Shown here: positions 1-7,630 of the stretch, piece after piece
Numbering within the stretch: the stretch's first letter is position 1
Layout: the number at the start of each line of letters is the position of its first letter
Assembly (NCBI GenBank): GCA_001421095.1
Contig: LIIK01000003.1
Coordinates: forward strand, 1-52,620
DNA length: 52,620 nt
DNA from: Candidatus [Bacteroides] periocalifornicus
GTDB lineage: Bacteria > Bacteroidota > Bacteroidia > Bacteroidales > CAJPTX01
Direction of reading: 5' to 3'
Translations under genes and position numbers: made by a program
Notes under the pieces: generated by a model
What the model saw: only the letters and a program-made list of their open reading frames with translations
The model's database searches: none
What the model was told of the DNA's origin: nothing

Positions 1-136
1 CACGCCCAAAAGCCCCGCCGCCCGCAGGCACCCGCCAGGGGCAAAAAACGCCGCGCAGGCCTCCCCGCAAAAAAACGCATTGCCACTAGAACTGGGAGTG
101 CATGATTAGAAACATTCTTCACGCATGCGTCTTACC

Positions 137-158
137 ACGACGCGGCGCACCGCGTCGT
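137..158. repeat. GC-rich palindrome, REP-like
   Basis: A perfect inverted repeat: ACGACGCGG, loop CGCA, CCGCGTCGT. The GACGCGG core recurs in the other dispersed repeats of the window (297-313, 30752-30860, 32227-32302), so it is probably one member of that family rather than a terminator. There is no T-tract on either side. Confidence 0.6.
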
Positions 159-196
159 TTTGTAGGCCTGCCGCAGAGAATCACCGTTCTACCAAT

Positions 197-257
197 TGGC
201 GAGATTGGCCATCGCGTTCTTGGTAGGGGCGGTGCCGAGCGCAGCGAGAGCCCGCCC
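197..257 (+). repeat. 61-bp dispersed element, copy 1
   Basis: Aligns without gaps to 52451-52511 with 55 of 61 bases identical in the same orientation. The core reads GGTAGGGGCGGTGCCGAGCG followed by CAGCGAG and a GCCCGCCC end. Outer GGGGCGG and CCGCCCC can pair. A shorter copy lies in reverse orientation at 33332-33370. No coding function is apparent. Confidence 0.75.
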
Positions 258-296
258 CCCCACGTGGGCCCGATGGCGGGCTCTCCGGTGTTTGTA

Positions 297-313
297 GCGA
301 CGCGGCGCGTCGC
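297..313. repeat. Short GC hairpin of the dispersed repeat family
   Basis: GCGACGC, loop GGC, GCGTCGC form a perfect 7-bp stem. It is preceded by TTTGTA and followed by GATTAAG, a context also seen at 32227-32250 and 52515-52540, which places it in the same family as the 21-bp-period repeats. Confidence 0.55.
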
Positions 314-497
314 GATTAAGTGGGCCGCATCGTTTACGCGGGGCTGCCGAGGACATGGATGGGAAGGATGATGCGCGGGTGTGTGGGAAAATATGGGCTG
401 GCAAGGGGTTAGCATTCAGTTTTTATCCTAACTCCCTGATTTCTTGGGATTATTCGGCTACCCATCCATTCAACCGTGCCACAACCAATAAAATCCC

Positions 498-505
498 TAC
501 CTTTG
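498..505 (+). promoter_or_regulatory. Putative -7 box upstream of TonB receptor
   Basis: TACCTTTG matches the Bacteroidetes -7 consensus TAnnTTTG exactly. No good -33 TTTG is seen about 19 nt upstream. The expected transcript would start near 512 and reach the ATG at 553, which supports that start over the in-frame upstream one at 355. Confidence 0.55.
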
Positions 506-552
506 CGGCGGGCTACGCCTTGCACTTTTGGAGTAAAAATACACACTACTCT

Positions 553-2577
553 ATGAGAAATTCATTGGCTATCCAGAATTCCTACCGTACTTTCATCAGC
601 TGTTGGGCGGCTTGCCAAAAGACGATCCCCCACCCCAAAGCCTGGGTACGGCGCCTGGGGACACTCCTAGGATTCTGCGTTCTTCTACTCTCTGGTCATC
701 AAGCCTTCTCGCAGGAGAATTCGCAGCAGAATCTGCTCGACCATCGCATAGACTCTGTGGTGGTGGAGCTCGCCACCCAACGGGCCATACTGGGCAAGGG
801 GGCTGCTGCTGTGCGTGTAGTGCCTGCCAGCGAGCTACAGCTCCCCTCGGTACTCACCCTGCCCGACCTGCTGGCTGCCATACCCGAGCTGGATATACGC
901 GCCCGGGGCATCCACGGGGTACAGGCCGACCTCTCGGTGCGTGGGGGCGGATTCGACCAGGTTCTCCTCCTGCTCAACGGTGTGGATTTTACCGATGCGC
1001 AAACGGGGCATCACAACCTGAATCTCCCGGTGCGGCCAGAGGCTATAGACTACATAGAGATCCTCACCCCCAGCGGTGCTCGCCTCTATGGTCCTGGGGC
1101 CTTCGCGGGGGCCATTAACATCGTGACCAAGCAGGCAAAGCCCCTCACGGGGCATCTAAAGGCCCTCGCGGGGCAGTACGGCCTCACCGATGCGGCTCTC
1201 ACCCTTGCCCATCAGGCTGGCAGGCTCGGGGTTACGGGCTTCGCGGGCACCACGCACAGCGCGGGATACATGGCAAATACTGATTTCCACCGAAGCGAAG
1301 CTCTGGTTACCACCGATATCCAAACCAACCTGGGGCACGTGTCAGTGCAGGCGGGTTTCCAGACCAAGGATTTCGGGGCTAATGCGTTCTACACCCCAAA
1401 GTTCCCCGAGCAGTATGAGTCCACGCACGCCATCATCGGCAGCCTACGCTACTCAGGGCGCATTGGGCTCTTCACCTTCGACGCGGTGGGCGGCTACCGG
1501 AATCACAAGGATCGGTTCGAGCTGTTCCGCCACGCCCGCCCATCCTGGTACAAGGGCGATAACTACCACAGCACCAACCTCTACGAAGGTCGCCTACTGG
1601 TGGGCGCACGCATGGGAATAGCGCATACCACCCTGAGCCTCAATGCACGGCACGATGAGATCCTCAGCACCAACCTCGGCGAATCCATAAGCCGCTGGCG
1701 CGCCATACGGGGCGTAAGCGGGTTTGGCTACACGCATTTCGCCAGCCGCACTACCATTTCAATAGCAGCCCAAGAGGCTATCCAATGGAGGGGATTATCG
1801 GCCAGCGCGGGGATCTCTACCACTCAGAACTCTAGCTTCGATTTCATCTCGGGCTACGGTGTCGATCTGGCCTACCTGTTCCCCGCCAACATCAAGCTCT
1901 ACCTAGCGGTAAACCGTGCCTACCGACTGCCAACCTTCACCGACCTCTACTACAGCAGCGCCACCCAGCAGGGCAATTCCTCGCTAAAGCCTGAGTATTC
2001 ACTCACCTACGAGATGGGGGCGCAGTACACCGCCGGGCGGCTTTCGGCCAACCTCTCGGGCTACTATCGGCAGGGGCGCGATATTATAGACTGGGCGCTC
2101 ACCAGCCCAACGTCCAACCTATGGCGAGCCTCAAACCGCGCTGAGGTAGATGCCTACGGCGTAGAGGTTGCGGGGTCCTACTACCCTGACCTCCGATGGG
2201 TAAAGTCGCTGCAGGCCAGCTACTCGTACATGCAAATAAGCTCTCCAAACACCAGCCCTGCGGCCTCCTACACCCTCGATAAGCCTGACCACCAGGCCAA
2301 TGTCCAGCTCTCAACGCCCGCTATCTATGGGTTTGCTGCCGTGCTAGCAGGGCACTATAGCCACCGGAGGGGGCACTACGTAGATTTTACCAGCGGGGAG
2401 TCGAGAGAATACCCGCACGCACTATCCATAGACCTGCGGCTAAGCTACACCTACCGCTGGATTACCCTTTTCGGGCAGGCGGAGAACATCCTCAATGCCA
2501 AGCGGATAGACTTCGGCAATATACCGCTACCGGGTCGCTGGGTGTCTGGAGGGCTCGAGTGCCGATTCGGGGAGTAA
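553..2577 (+). CDS. TonB-dependent outer-membrane receptor
   Basis: Outer-membrane beta-barrel receptor driven by TonB for uptake of a scarce ligand, family of BtuB/FepA-type receptors. The protein is about 674 residues from the ATG at 553. A hydrophobic signal core lies at about residues 36-53, ending in AFSQ. The plug domain follows at about 87-195, with the typical LSVRGGGFDQVLLLLNGV stretch and a GAINIVTK end. The remainder is barrel-like, ending in aromatic-rich strands. The frame is open back to 355, but that part reads through the repeat leader and lies upstream of the likely promoter. Unlike the second receptor in this window (49894-52350), it has no N-terminal carboxypeptidase-regulatory domain. 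No partner lipoprotein or transporter is adjacent, so the substrate cannot be assigned. Confidence 0.9.
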   Translation: MRNSLAIQNSYRTFISCWAACQKTIPHPKAWVRRLGTLLGFCVLLLSGHQAFSQENSQQNLLDHRIDSVVVELATQRAILGKGAAAVRVVPASELQLPSVLTLPDLLAAIPELDIRARGIHGVQADLSVRGGGFDQVLLLLNGVDFTDAQTGHHNLNLPVRPEAIDYIEILTPSGARLYGPGAFAGAINIVTKQAKPLTGHLKALAGQYGLTDAALTLAHQAGRLGVTGFAGTTHSAGYMANTDFHRSEALVTTDIQTNLGHVSVQAGFQTKDFGANAFYTPKFPEQYESTHAIIGSLRYSGRIGLFTFDAVGGYRNHKDRFELFRHARPSWYKGDNYHSTNLYEGRLLVGARMGIAHTTLSLNARHDEILSTNLGESISRWRAIRGVSGFGYTHFASRTTISIAAQEAIQWRGLSASAGISTTQNSSFDFISGYGVDLAYLFPANIKLYLAVNRAYRLPTFTDLYYSSATQQGNSSLKPEYSLTYEMGAQYTAGRLSANLSGYYRQGRDIIDWALTSPTSNLWRASNRAEVDAYGVEVAGSYYPDLRWVKSLQASYSYMQISSPNTSPAASYTLDKPDHQANVQLSTPAIYGFAAVLAGHYSHRRGHYVDFTSGESREYPHALSIDLRLSYTYRWITLFGQAENILNAKRIDFGNIPLPGRWVSGGLECRFGE

Positions 2578-2636
2578 GCGCAATGGAACGATTTGGGAGC
2601 GAAGGGGTACGCTAGAAAAACGATGCGGGGGGGAGA

Positions 2637-2758
2637 TTTGGGGGCGCAACGCGGTGATTTTTTGGGGCGCAATGCGGCGTTTTGGGGGCGCAACGCGGCA
2701 CGCCACGTCGCTACTAAGACCCGGCACGATGCAATACGCCACCACGTCGCTACTAAGA
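2637..2758. repeat. Dispersed GC repeat with approximately 21-bp units
   Basis: Three units beginning TTTGGGG(G)CGCAAYGCGG start at 2637, 2661 and 2681. They are followed by two identical 17-bp copies of CCACGTCGCTACTAAGA at 2703-2719 and 2742-2758. The same 17-mer with one change ends the repeat at 30752-30860. The unit resembles the 21-bp units at 30752 and 32246. Short frames across this stretch are translations of the repeat and are not called as genes. Confidence 0.7.
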
Positions 2759-2858
2759 ACCGCGCGCTTTGCGGAAAATTTCCTACCTTCGCGGTGCTGC
2801 CGAGAACCATGGGGCGGCAGCCCTAGAAGGAGGGCAGACATATATTCCTACGTGAACC

Positions 2859-4253
2859 ATGCGTAAAGATCAGACGAAGGTAAAGGCTGTGCTACAGGCT
2901 GGTACGCCAGGGCAGCAGCTAACGGTAATGGGCTGGGTACGCTCTAAACGCGGCAATAAGGCGGTGGCTTTCATCGCGCTCAACGATGGCTCTACCATCG
3001 CCAACCTCCAGGTAGTGGTAGATGTAACCCTCTTCAGCGAGGAGCTGCTTCGGCAGATCACCACGGGGGCCTGCATTCGGGTAGATGGCAATGTGGTAGA
3101 ATCGCCCGGGCAGCAGCAGCGTGTGGAATTGCAGGCCGCAAGGATAGAGCTGCTCGGAACGGCCGATCCTCAGGCCTACCCATTGCAGAAGAAGGGGCAT
3201 TCGCTCGAATTCCTGCGCGAAATCGCCTACCTCCGCCCGCGCACCAACACCTTCGGGGCTATACTGCGGCTACGGCATGCCATGTCTTACGCCATCCACG
3301 AGTTCTTCCACTCCAAGGGATTCTACTATTTACACACTCCTCTCATCACGAGTAGCGATGCCGAGGGGGCGGGGGCTATGTTTCGGGTTACCACCCTCCC
3401 CCCACAGAATCCGCCTACCACCGAGGATGGGCGGGTGAATTGGGCTGAGGATTTCTTTGGCAAAATGACGAGCCTCACGGTGAGCGGGCAGCTGGAGGGC
3501 GAGCTCGGGGCGCTGGCCCTAGGGGAAATCTACACCTTCGGGCCGACCTTCAGGGCTGAAAATTCCAATACGCCCCGGCACCTCGCGGAGTTCTGGATGA
3601 TAGAGCCCGAAATGGCTTTCTACGATATCCATGACAATATGGACCTCGCCGAGGAGATGCTCAAATACCTCACCCGCTACGCACTAGAGCACTGCGAGGA
3701 TGACCTCAAGTTCCTGAATGACAACTGGGACAAGGAGCTCCTAGAGCGCCTGCACTTCGTGCTCGAGCATGAATTCGTGCGGCTCGGCTACACGGAGGCC
3801 ATCGGGATTCTGGAACAGGCCAACCGGAAATGGGAGTTCCCCGTGAAATGGGGGGTAGACCTGCAGAGCGAGCATGAGCGCTACCTGGTGGAAGAGCATT
3901 TCCACAAACCCGTAATACTAACCGACTACCCGGCTGAGATCAAGGCCTTCTACATGAAGCAGAACGAGGACGGCAAGACGGTGCGGGCCATGGATGTGCT
4001 ATTCCCGAAAATCGGTGAAATCATCGGCGGCAGCGAGCGCGAGAGCGACTACACTAAGCTCAAGAGCAAGATAGATGCCCTGGGTATCCCCGAGAAGGAT
4101 GTATGGTGGTACCTAGACACCCGCCGGTTCGGCACGGCTCCGCACAGCGGCTTCGGGCTGGGCTTTGAGCGGCTGATGCTCTTCATCACCGGCATGGGCA
4201 ACATCCGCGACGTGATCCCCTTCCCCAGGACACCGGGGCACTGCGAATTCTAG
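2859..4253 (+). CDS. asnS: Asparagine--tRNA ligase
   Basis: Charges tRNA-Asn with asparagine in the cytoplasm; class IIb aminoacyl-tRNA synthetase. The 464-residue length is usual for AsnS. The N-terminal OB-fold anticodon-binding domain is visible (VMGWVRSKRG, then NDGSTIANLQVV). Class II motif 2 reads YTFGPTFRAENSNTPRHLAE. Motif 3 is GFGLGFERLMLFITG followed by NIRDVIPFPR, a combination typical of AsnS rather than AspRS. The start at 2859 gives MRKDQTKVKAV, a normal AsnS N-terminus. A possible degenerate -7 box (TACCTTCG) sits at 2784-2791, just after the repeat block. No partner gene is adjacent. Confidence 0.97.
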   Translation: MRKDQTKVKAVLQAGTPGQQLTVMGWVRSKRGNKAVAFIALNDGSTIANLQVVVDVTLFSEELLRQITTGACIRVDGNVVESPGQQQRVELQAARIELLGTADPQAYPLQKKGHSLEFLREIAYLRPRTNTFGAILRLRHAMSYAIHEFFHSKGFYYLHTPLITSSDAEGAGAMFRVTTLPPQNPPTTEDGRVNWAEDFFGKMTSLTVSGQLEGELGALALGEIYTFGPTFRAENSNTPRHLAEFWMIEPEMAFYDIHDNMDLAEEMLKYLTRYALEHCEDDLKFLNDNWDKELLERLHFVLEHEFVRLGYTEAIGILEQANRKWEFPVKWGVDLQSEHERYLVEEHFHKPVILTDYPAEIKAFYMKQNEDGKTVRAMDVLFPKIGEIIGGSERESDYTKLKSKIDALGIPEKDVWWYLDTRRFGTAPHSGFGLGFERLMLFITGMGNIRDVIPFPRTPGHCEF

Positions 4254-4492
4254 GGGAAATTGAATTTCTGCACGTTGGATAAAACAATTTGGCCAACAAA
4301 ACCGTTATACGGTAAATCCCTCTAGCCTCCCAAGGGGTTCTAGCCCCAGGGTTCTATTGGATTCTGATTTTTGAATGCCGGCTATACGCTCCTGTAGAGG
4401 GGGGATATAGGCGAGGGGGGGAGGTATGTCGCTTTGGCAACATCTCTCGCGGGCAGTGCTCTGTGATCCACAACGAAAGCGAGGTGTGAACC

Positions 4493-4894
4493 ATGAAGAA
4501 TAATGTGCTGAACCTGGCCGACTACAGGATGGTGGAGAATGGGCAAGTTTCTAAGGTTCTCGTAGGGAAAAACTGGGGGAAATGTGTACGAGAACACTCA
4601 CGGCTAGATGAAATGGAGCGGCTCAATGAATCGGTAACAATCATTAATGGAACAATTCTGGAGCATATCATCGAATTTAAGATGAAATTCATTGATATTC
4701 TTCAAGCGATTAATAGCACGATATACAATAGCATCCTTGAGGAAACCAATAAATTACAGGATAAACTGACTTTAGCCACTTTTGGAGAGGATGGGATCAA
4801 CTTATCGAATCTGTCAGATTTTGAACGGTTTATAAAGTCTCCCATCTCTCAGAAATGCCCCGCCTCCTATTCTCATATAGAGGTGAGTAAATAA
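4493..4894 (+). CDS. Hypothetical protein, AT-rich orphan ORF
   Basis: I do not recognise this 133-residue product. The frame starts MKNNVLNLADYRMVENGQ and has a mainly helical look, with alternating hydrophobic residues at about 45-95 (IINGTILEHIIEFKMKF and similar), so a short amphipathic or coiled segment is possible. No signal peptide, membrane segment or catalytic motif is visible. Base composition is clearly more AT-rich than the flanking asnS and bcp genes, with many AAT/AAA/ATT codons, which suggests recent acquisition or a remnant. It stands alone between asnS and bcp, with 238 gene-free bases upstream and 63 downstream. It could be a real accessory gene or a decayed fragment. Confidence 0.5.
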   Translation: MKNNVLNLADYRMVENGQVSKVLVGKNWGKCVREHSRLDEMERLNESVTIINGTILEHIIEFKMKFIDILQAINSTIYNSILEETNKLQDKLTLATFGEDGINLSNLSDFERFIKSPISQKCPASYSHIEVSK

Positions 4895-4957
4895 TCTGAA
4901 TGATAACGACATCCATAATATGCAAGATCTCTATCTAACCAATAAACCAAATAAATA

Positions 4958-5569
4958 ATGCGTATGCGATTTTCAATCTTCCGGACGGCGCTCTACGCCT
5001 CCTGCATGGTGGTAGCCCCCCTCGCGGTGGCCGCACGAACAATTGGGCATCCCAGCTTGTTACACGATACAGTAAAGCAAGCTGAAGAGATGGTAAACCT
5101 AACACTGCAACCCGGCGATGCTGCCCCCGACTTCGCAACCACAGATGAAAAGGGCAATATGTTGTCGCTCAAGGACTTCCGTGGTAAAAAGCTCTTGCTG
5201 TACTTCTACCCGAAAGACAATACGCCCGGGTGCACCGCCGAGGCCTGCAGCCTGCGTGATGGGTTTGCGGAGCTGAAAGCCAATGGGGTAGAGGTGCTAG
5301 GCGTGAGCCCGCAGAGCGAACGCTCGCACATCGGATTCATCGCCAAGCATAACCTCCCATTCCGCCTACTGGCAGACACCACGCATGCTGTGGCCGAGGC
5401 CTACGGAGTATGGCAGAAAAAGAAGATGGCTGGCCGGGAGTACATGGGCATGGCGCGCGTCTCGTTCCTCATAGGAGAAGACGGGAGAATCCTGCAGATC
5501 TTCAGCAAGGTGACGACGGATGACCACGCCGGGCAGGTGCTGGACTGGCTGAAGGGGAAAAAACAATAG
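4958..5569 (+). CDS. bcp: Peroxiredoxin, Bcp/PrxQ type, apparently exported
   Basis: Thiol peroxidase that reduces H2O2 and organic peroxides. The catalytic block is FYPKDNTPGCTAEACSLRD; the first Cys is the expected peroxidatic residue and the Cys five positions later the resolving one, as in E. coli Bcp. From the ATG at 4958 the product has 203 residues, about 45 more than typical Bcp. The extra N-terminus looks like a signal peptide (basic MRMRF, hydrophobic core, AVA-A end), pointing to the periplasm. An in-frame ATG at 5090, preceded by GAAGAG, would give a normal 159-residue cytosolic Bcp beginning MVNLTLQPGDAAPDF. The longer start is chosen because the signal-like region is coherent, but dual starts are possible. 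It is followed by 267 gene-free bases. Confidence 0.9.
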   Translation: MRMRFSIFRTALYASCMVVAPLAVAARTIGHPSLLHDTVKQAEEMVNLTLQPGDAAPDFATTDEKGNMLSLKDFRGKKLLLYFYPKDNTPGCTAEACSLRDGFAELKANGVEVLGVSPQSERSHIGFIAKHNLPFRLLADTTHAVAEAYGVWQKKKMAGREYMGMARVSFLIGEDGRILQIFSKVTTDDHAGQVLDWLKGKKQ

Positions 5570-5643
5570 CCCTTGGCTTAAACCACCCCATGTGTGACTT
5601 CTGGCAAAAAACTCTTAAACAATGCCGCTCGCTGCATCGCGAC

Positions 5644-5659
5644 ACAGTCTTCGATAAAT
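5644..5659 (+). repeat. 16-bp repeat shared with 28273-28288
   Basis: ACAGTCTTCGATAAAT occurs identically here and at 28273-28288, in both cases just after a CGACAC motif and before a GACTGATT/GAATGATT stretch. It lies between bcp and the convergent ABC operon. Function unknown; probably part of a small dispersed element. Confidence 0.6.
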
Positions 5660-5762
5660 GTAGACGACTGATTTAATCCCTTTAACCGCAAGAATGTAAC
5701 GGGATTCCGCCACAGCGGGGGCGCATGTAGAGATTTTGGCAAAGGTCTCAATGCATATTCAA

Positions 5763-5798
5763 AAAGCGGGGGCGTGGCTTGAGCCACGCCCCCGCTTT
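5763..5798. terminator. Bidirectional terminator between bcp and ABC operon
   Basis: A perfect 17-bp inverted repeat (AAAGCGGGGGCGTGGCT and its complement) with A-tract and T-tract flanks. It lies between convergent genes (bcp ending at 5569, the ABC gene ending at 5837), so it can stop transcription from both sides. Confidence 0.85.
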
Positions 5799-5836
5799 CT
5801 TGTGAATTCTGCACTCTATGCGCTTGCGCTCGACAC

Positions 5837-7570
5837 CTACACGGTCTGCATTTGTACCTCCACCATATGCGCGAACTCGCCATTCTGCGCCTTAAGCTCT
5901 GCTGGCGCACCCTGCTCTACGCACTCGCCGCCTCGCAGTACCACTACCCTATTGGCTCTGGCTACCGTGCGCATCCGATGGGCTATGATGAGCACCGTCT
6001 TTCCCTTCACCAATGTGCTGAGGGCCTCCTGAATTTTCGTTTCATTCTCCACATCGAGTGAAGCGGTAGCCTCGTCGAGCAGGATAATCGGCGCATTTTT
6101 CAGTATGGCCCGGGCAATGGAGAGCCGCTGCCGCTCACCGCCTGAGAGCGTGCTGCCATTCTCCCCAATCACGGTTTGGTAGCCCGCGGGCAATGAAAGG
6201 GCGAACTCATCGCACTGGGCTAGCTTGGCAGCGGCTAGCACCTCCTCGTCGGTAGCACTTCGCCGCCCGATGCGGATATTATCCATCAGCGAGGCGTTGA
6301 AGAGCACCACATCCTGGAATACGATGGAATAATGCTGAAGGAGCTCCTCAGGGTCGATGGTGGAGATATCTACCCCCCCGAGGGTTATACTCCCTCCCGT
6401 TACATCCCAAAACCTTGCGGCTAGGCGTGCCGCGGTGCTCTTTCCCCCGCCAGAGGGGCCTACCAACGCGGTTATTTCGCCCTGCTTGGCCGTAAAGCTC
6501 ACATTGTGCAACACGGGAACTCCCGCCTCGTAGGAGAAATCTACATGCCTAAACTCTAGGGTGTAATCCTTCACCTCCACTCCCGTCATTCCCTGCTGCT
6601 GCGGACGCTCGAAGATCTGGCGGGTACGCTCGATCCTCGTGTCGAGGTAGAAGAGCAGTGAGGCCTGGTTCATCACCTCCACTATGGGCTCAAAGATCAT
6701 AGAGGCTACTACGATGAAGAGCAAGAAAGTAAGCAGGTCCAGTGAACCATTCGCCATTAGAATTGTCCCAACGAGTACCAGGGTGGGCATCCCGAGCTTC
6801 AGCAGCGAGGTGAGTGAACCTACTATCACGGCCAGTTGCAGCTCTCCGTGATTCTGCCCCTGCTCATAGCGCTCTAGGTCGCCCTCCAATTCCTTCAGGT
6901 AATGCTGCTGCAGGTTGAACGACTTGATCTCATTGGCCCCATCTATCCCCTCCTCTATCCGCTCTGTAACGGCAAGCGTCCGCCCCTGCTGAGCCTTGTG
7001 AATCGCATTCATCTTCCGCTTGCTAAACCAGAAGAGGATGAGCGCTAAGATGATAACCCAGAAGAGCGCAAGGGTAAGCTGCCAGCTGTAGAAAAGCAGT
7101 CCCACGAAAGCAACAAGGATAACGACAAGCGCAGCAATAAGCTGGGGCACTGCATGCGAGAAGATCTGTTCGAGATCCTGGGCATCCTTCATCACCGTGG
7201 AGGTGAGATCTGAGAGATTCCGCTGGGCGAAGAACGAGAGCGGGAGCTTACGGAGCGTCTCGGCCAAATGGACACGCCGATTCATCCCCTCGGAGTATAC
7301 GGCAAGGTAGGTGCTATTGTAGTGGAACACGGAGAGGACACCAATGGCCAACGCTGCCACCACGGCCAGGCCTACATACAGCCAGAAATCGGCAACCCCA
7401 GGTGCTATACCCAACTGGACATTACGCAGAATGCTGTCGATAAAGAGGTAGACCAGCATCACTGGAAGGAAGAGGGAAAAATGCTGTAGCGTGGTAAAAA
7501 TAGCCCCTTTTATGAGGATTATAGCCCCCTCGCGGTCGGTGGCTAATCTGTGCTGAAGATAGTGTATCAT
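5837..7570 (-). CDS. ABC half-transporter (permease-ATPase fusion), second subunit
   Basis: Inner-membrane ABC half-transporter of 577 residues: six transmembrane helices at about 20-300, then an ATPase domain. Walker A GPSGGGKST lies at about 371-379, the signature LSGGERQR at about 475 and Walker B IILLDEATASLDVENE at about 495. It is the distal gene of a two-gene unit, 60 bp after its partner at 7631-9391, and the two probably form a heterodimer. The pair resembles the YbtP/YbtQ and IrtA/IrtB systems, which import ferric siderophores despite an exporter fold; a drug or lipid exporter cannot be excluded. No extra substrate-binding domain is present. The transcript ends at the hairpin at 5763-5798. 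Confidence 0.9.
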   Translation of the reverse strand: MIHYLQHRLATDREGAIILIKGAIFTTLQHFSLFLPVMLVYLFIDSILRNVQLGIAPGVADFWLYVGLAVVAALAIGVLSVFHYNSTYLAVYSEGMNRRVHLAETLRKLPLSFFAQRNLSDLTSTVMKDAQDLEQIFSHAVPQLIAALVVILVAFVGLLFYSWQLTLALFWVIILALILFWFSKRKMNAIHKAQQGRTLAVTERIEEGIDGANEIKSFNLQQHYLKELEGDLERYEQGQNHGELQLAVIVGSLTSLLKLGMPTLVLVGTILMANGSLDLLTFLLFIVVASMIFEPIVEVMNQASLLFYLDTRIERTRQIFERPQQQGMTGVEVKDYTLEFRHVDFSYEAGVPVLHNVSFTAKQGEITALVGPSGGGKSTAARLAARFWDVTGGSITLGGVDISTIDPEELLQHYSIVFQDVVLFNASLMDNIRIGRRSATDEEVLAAAKLAQCDEFALSLPAGYQTVIGENGSTLSGGERQRLSIARAILKNAPIILLDEATASLDVENETKIQEALSTLVKGKTVLIIAHRMRTVARANRVVVLRGGECVEQGAPAELKAQNGEFAHMVEVQMQTV

Positions 7571-7630
7571 GGGTATTGAAAATTCTTATCTCAATTCGGT
7601 AGACATCAACGGACTGGAATGCAGCAATGG

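Larger units (their letters stand above)
1..552. other. Gene-free, repeat-rich leader region
   Basis: No convincing gene is seen in the first 552 bases. The stretch holds a perfect palindrome at 137-158 (9-bp arms, loop CGCA), one copy of a 61-bp element at 197-257, and a second hairpin at 297-313 (7-bp arms around GGC). All are GC-rich and resemble the dispersed repeats elsewhere in the window. The open frames crossing it on both strands are low-complexity Arg/Pro/Ala-rich translations of these repeats. The last 60 bases become AT-richer and hold the probable promoter of the TonB receptor gene. Confidence 0.7.

Noticed and set aside
355..552. N-terminal extension of the TonB receptor
   Set aside because: It reads through repeat sequence and lies upstream of the TACCTTTG promoter box; the signal peptide begins after 553.
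2593..2866. Short plus-strand frames between the TonB receptor and asnS
   Set aside because: They are translations of the dispersed GC repeat, of low complexity and without homology-like features.
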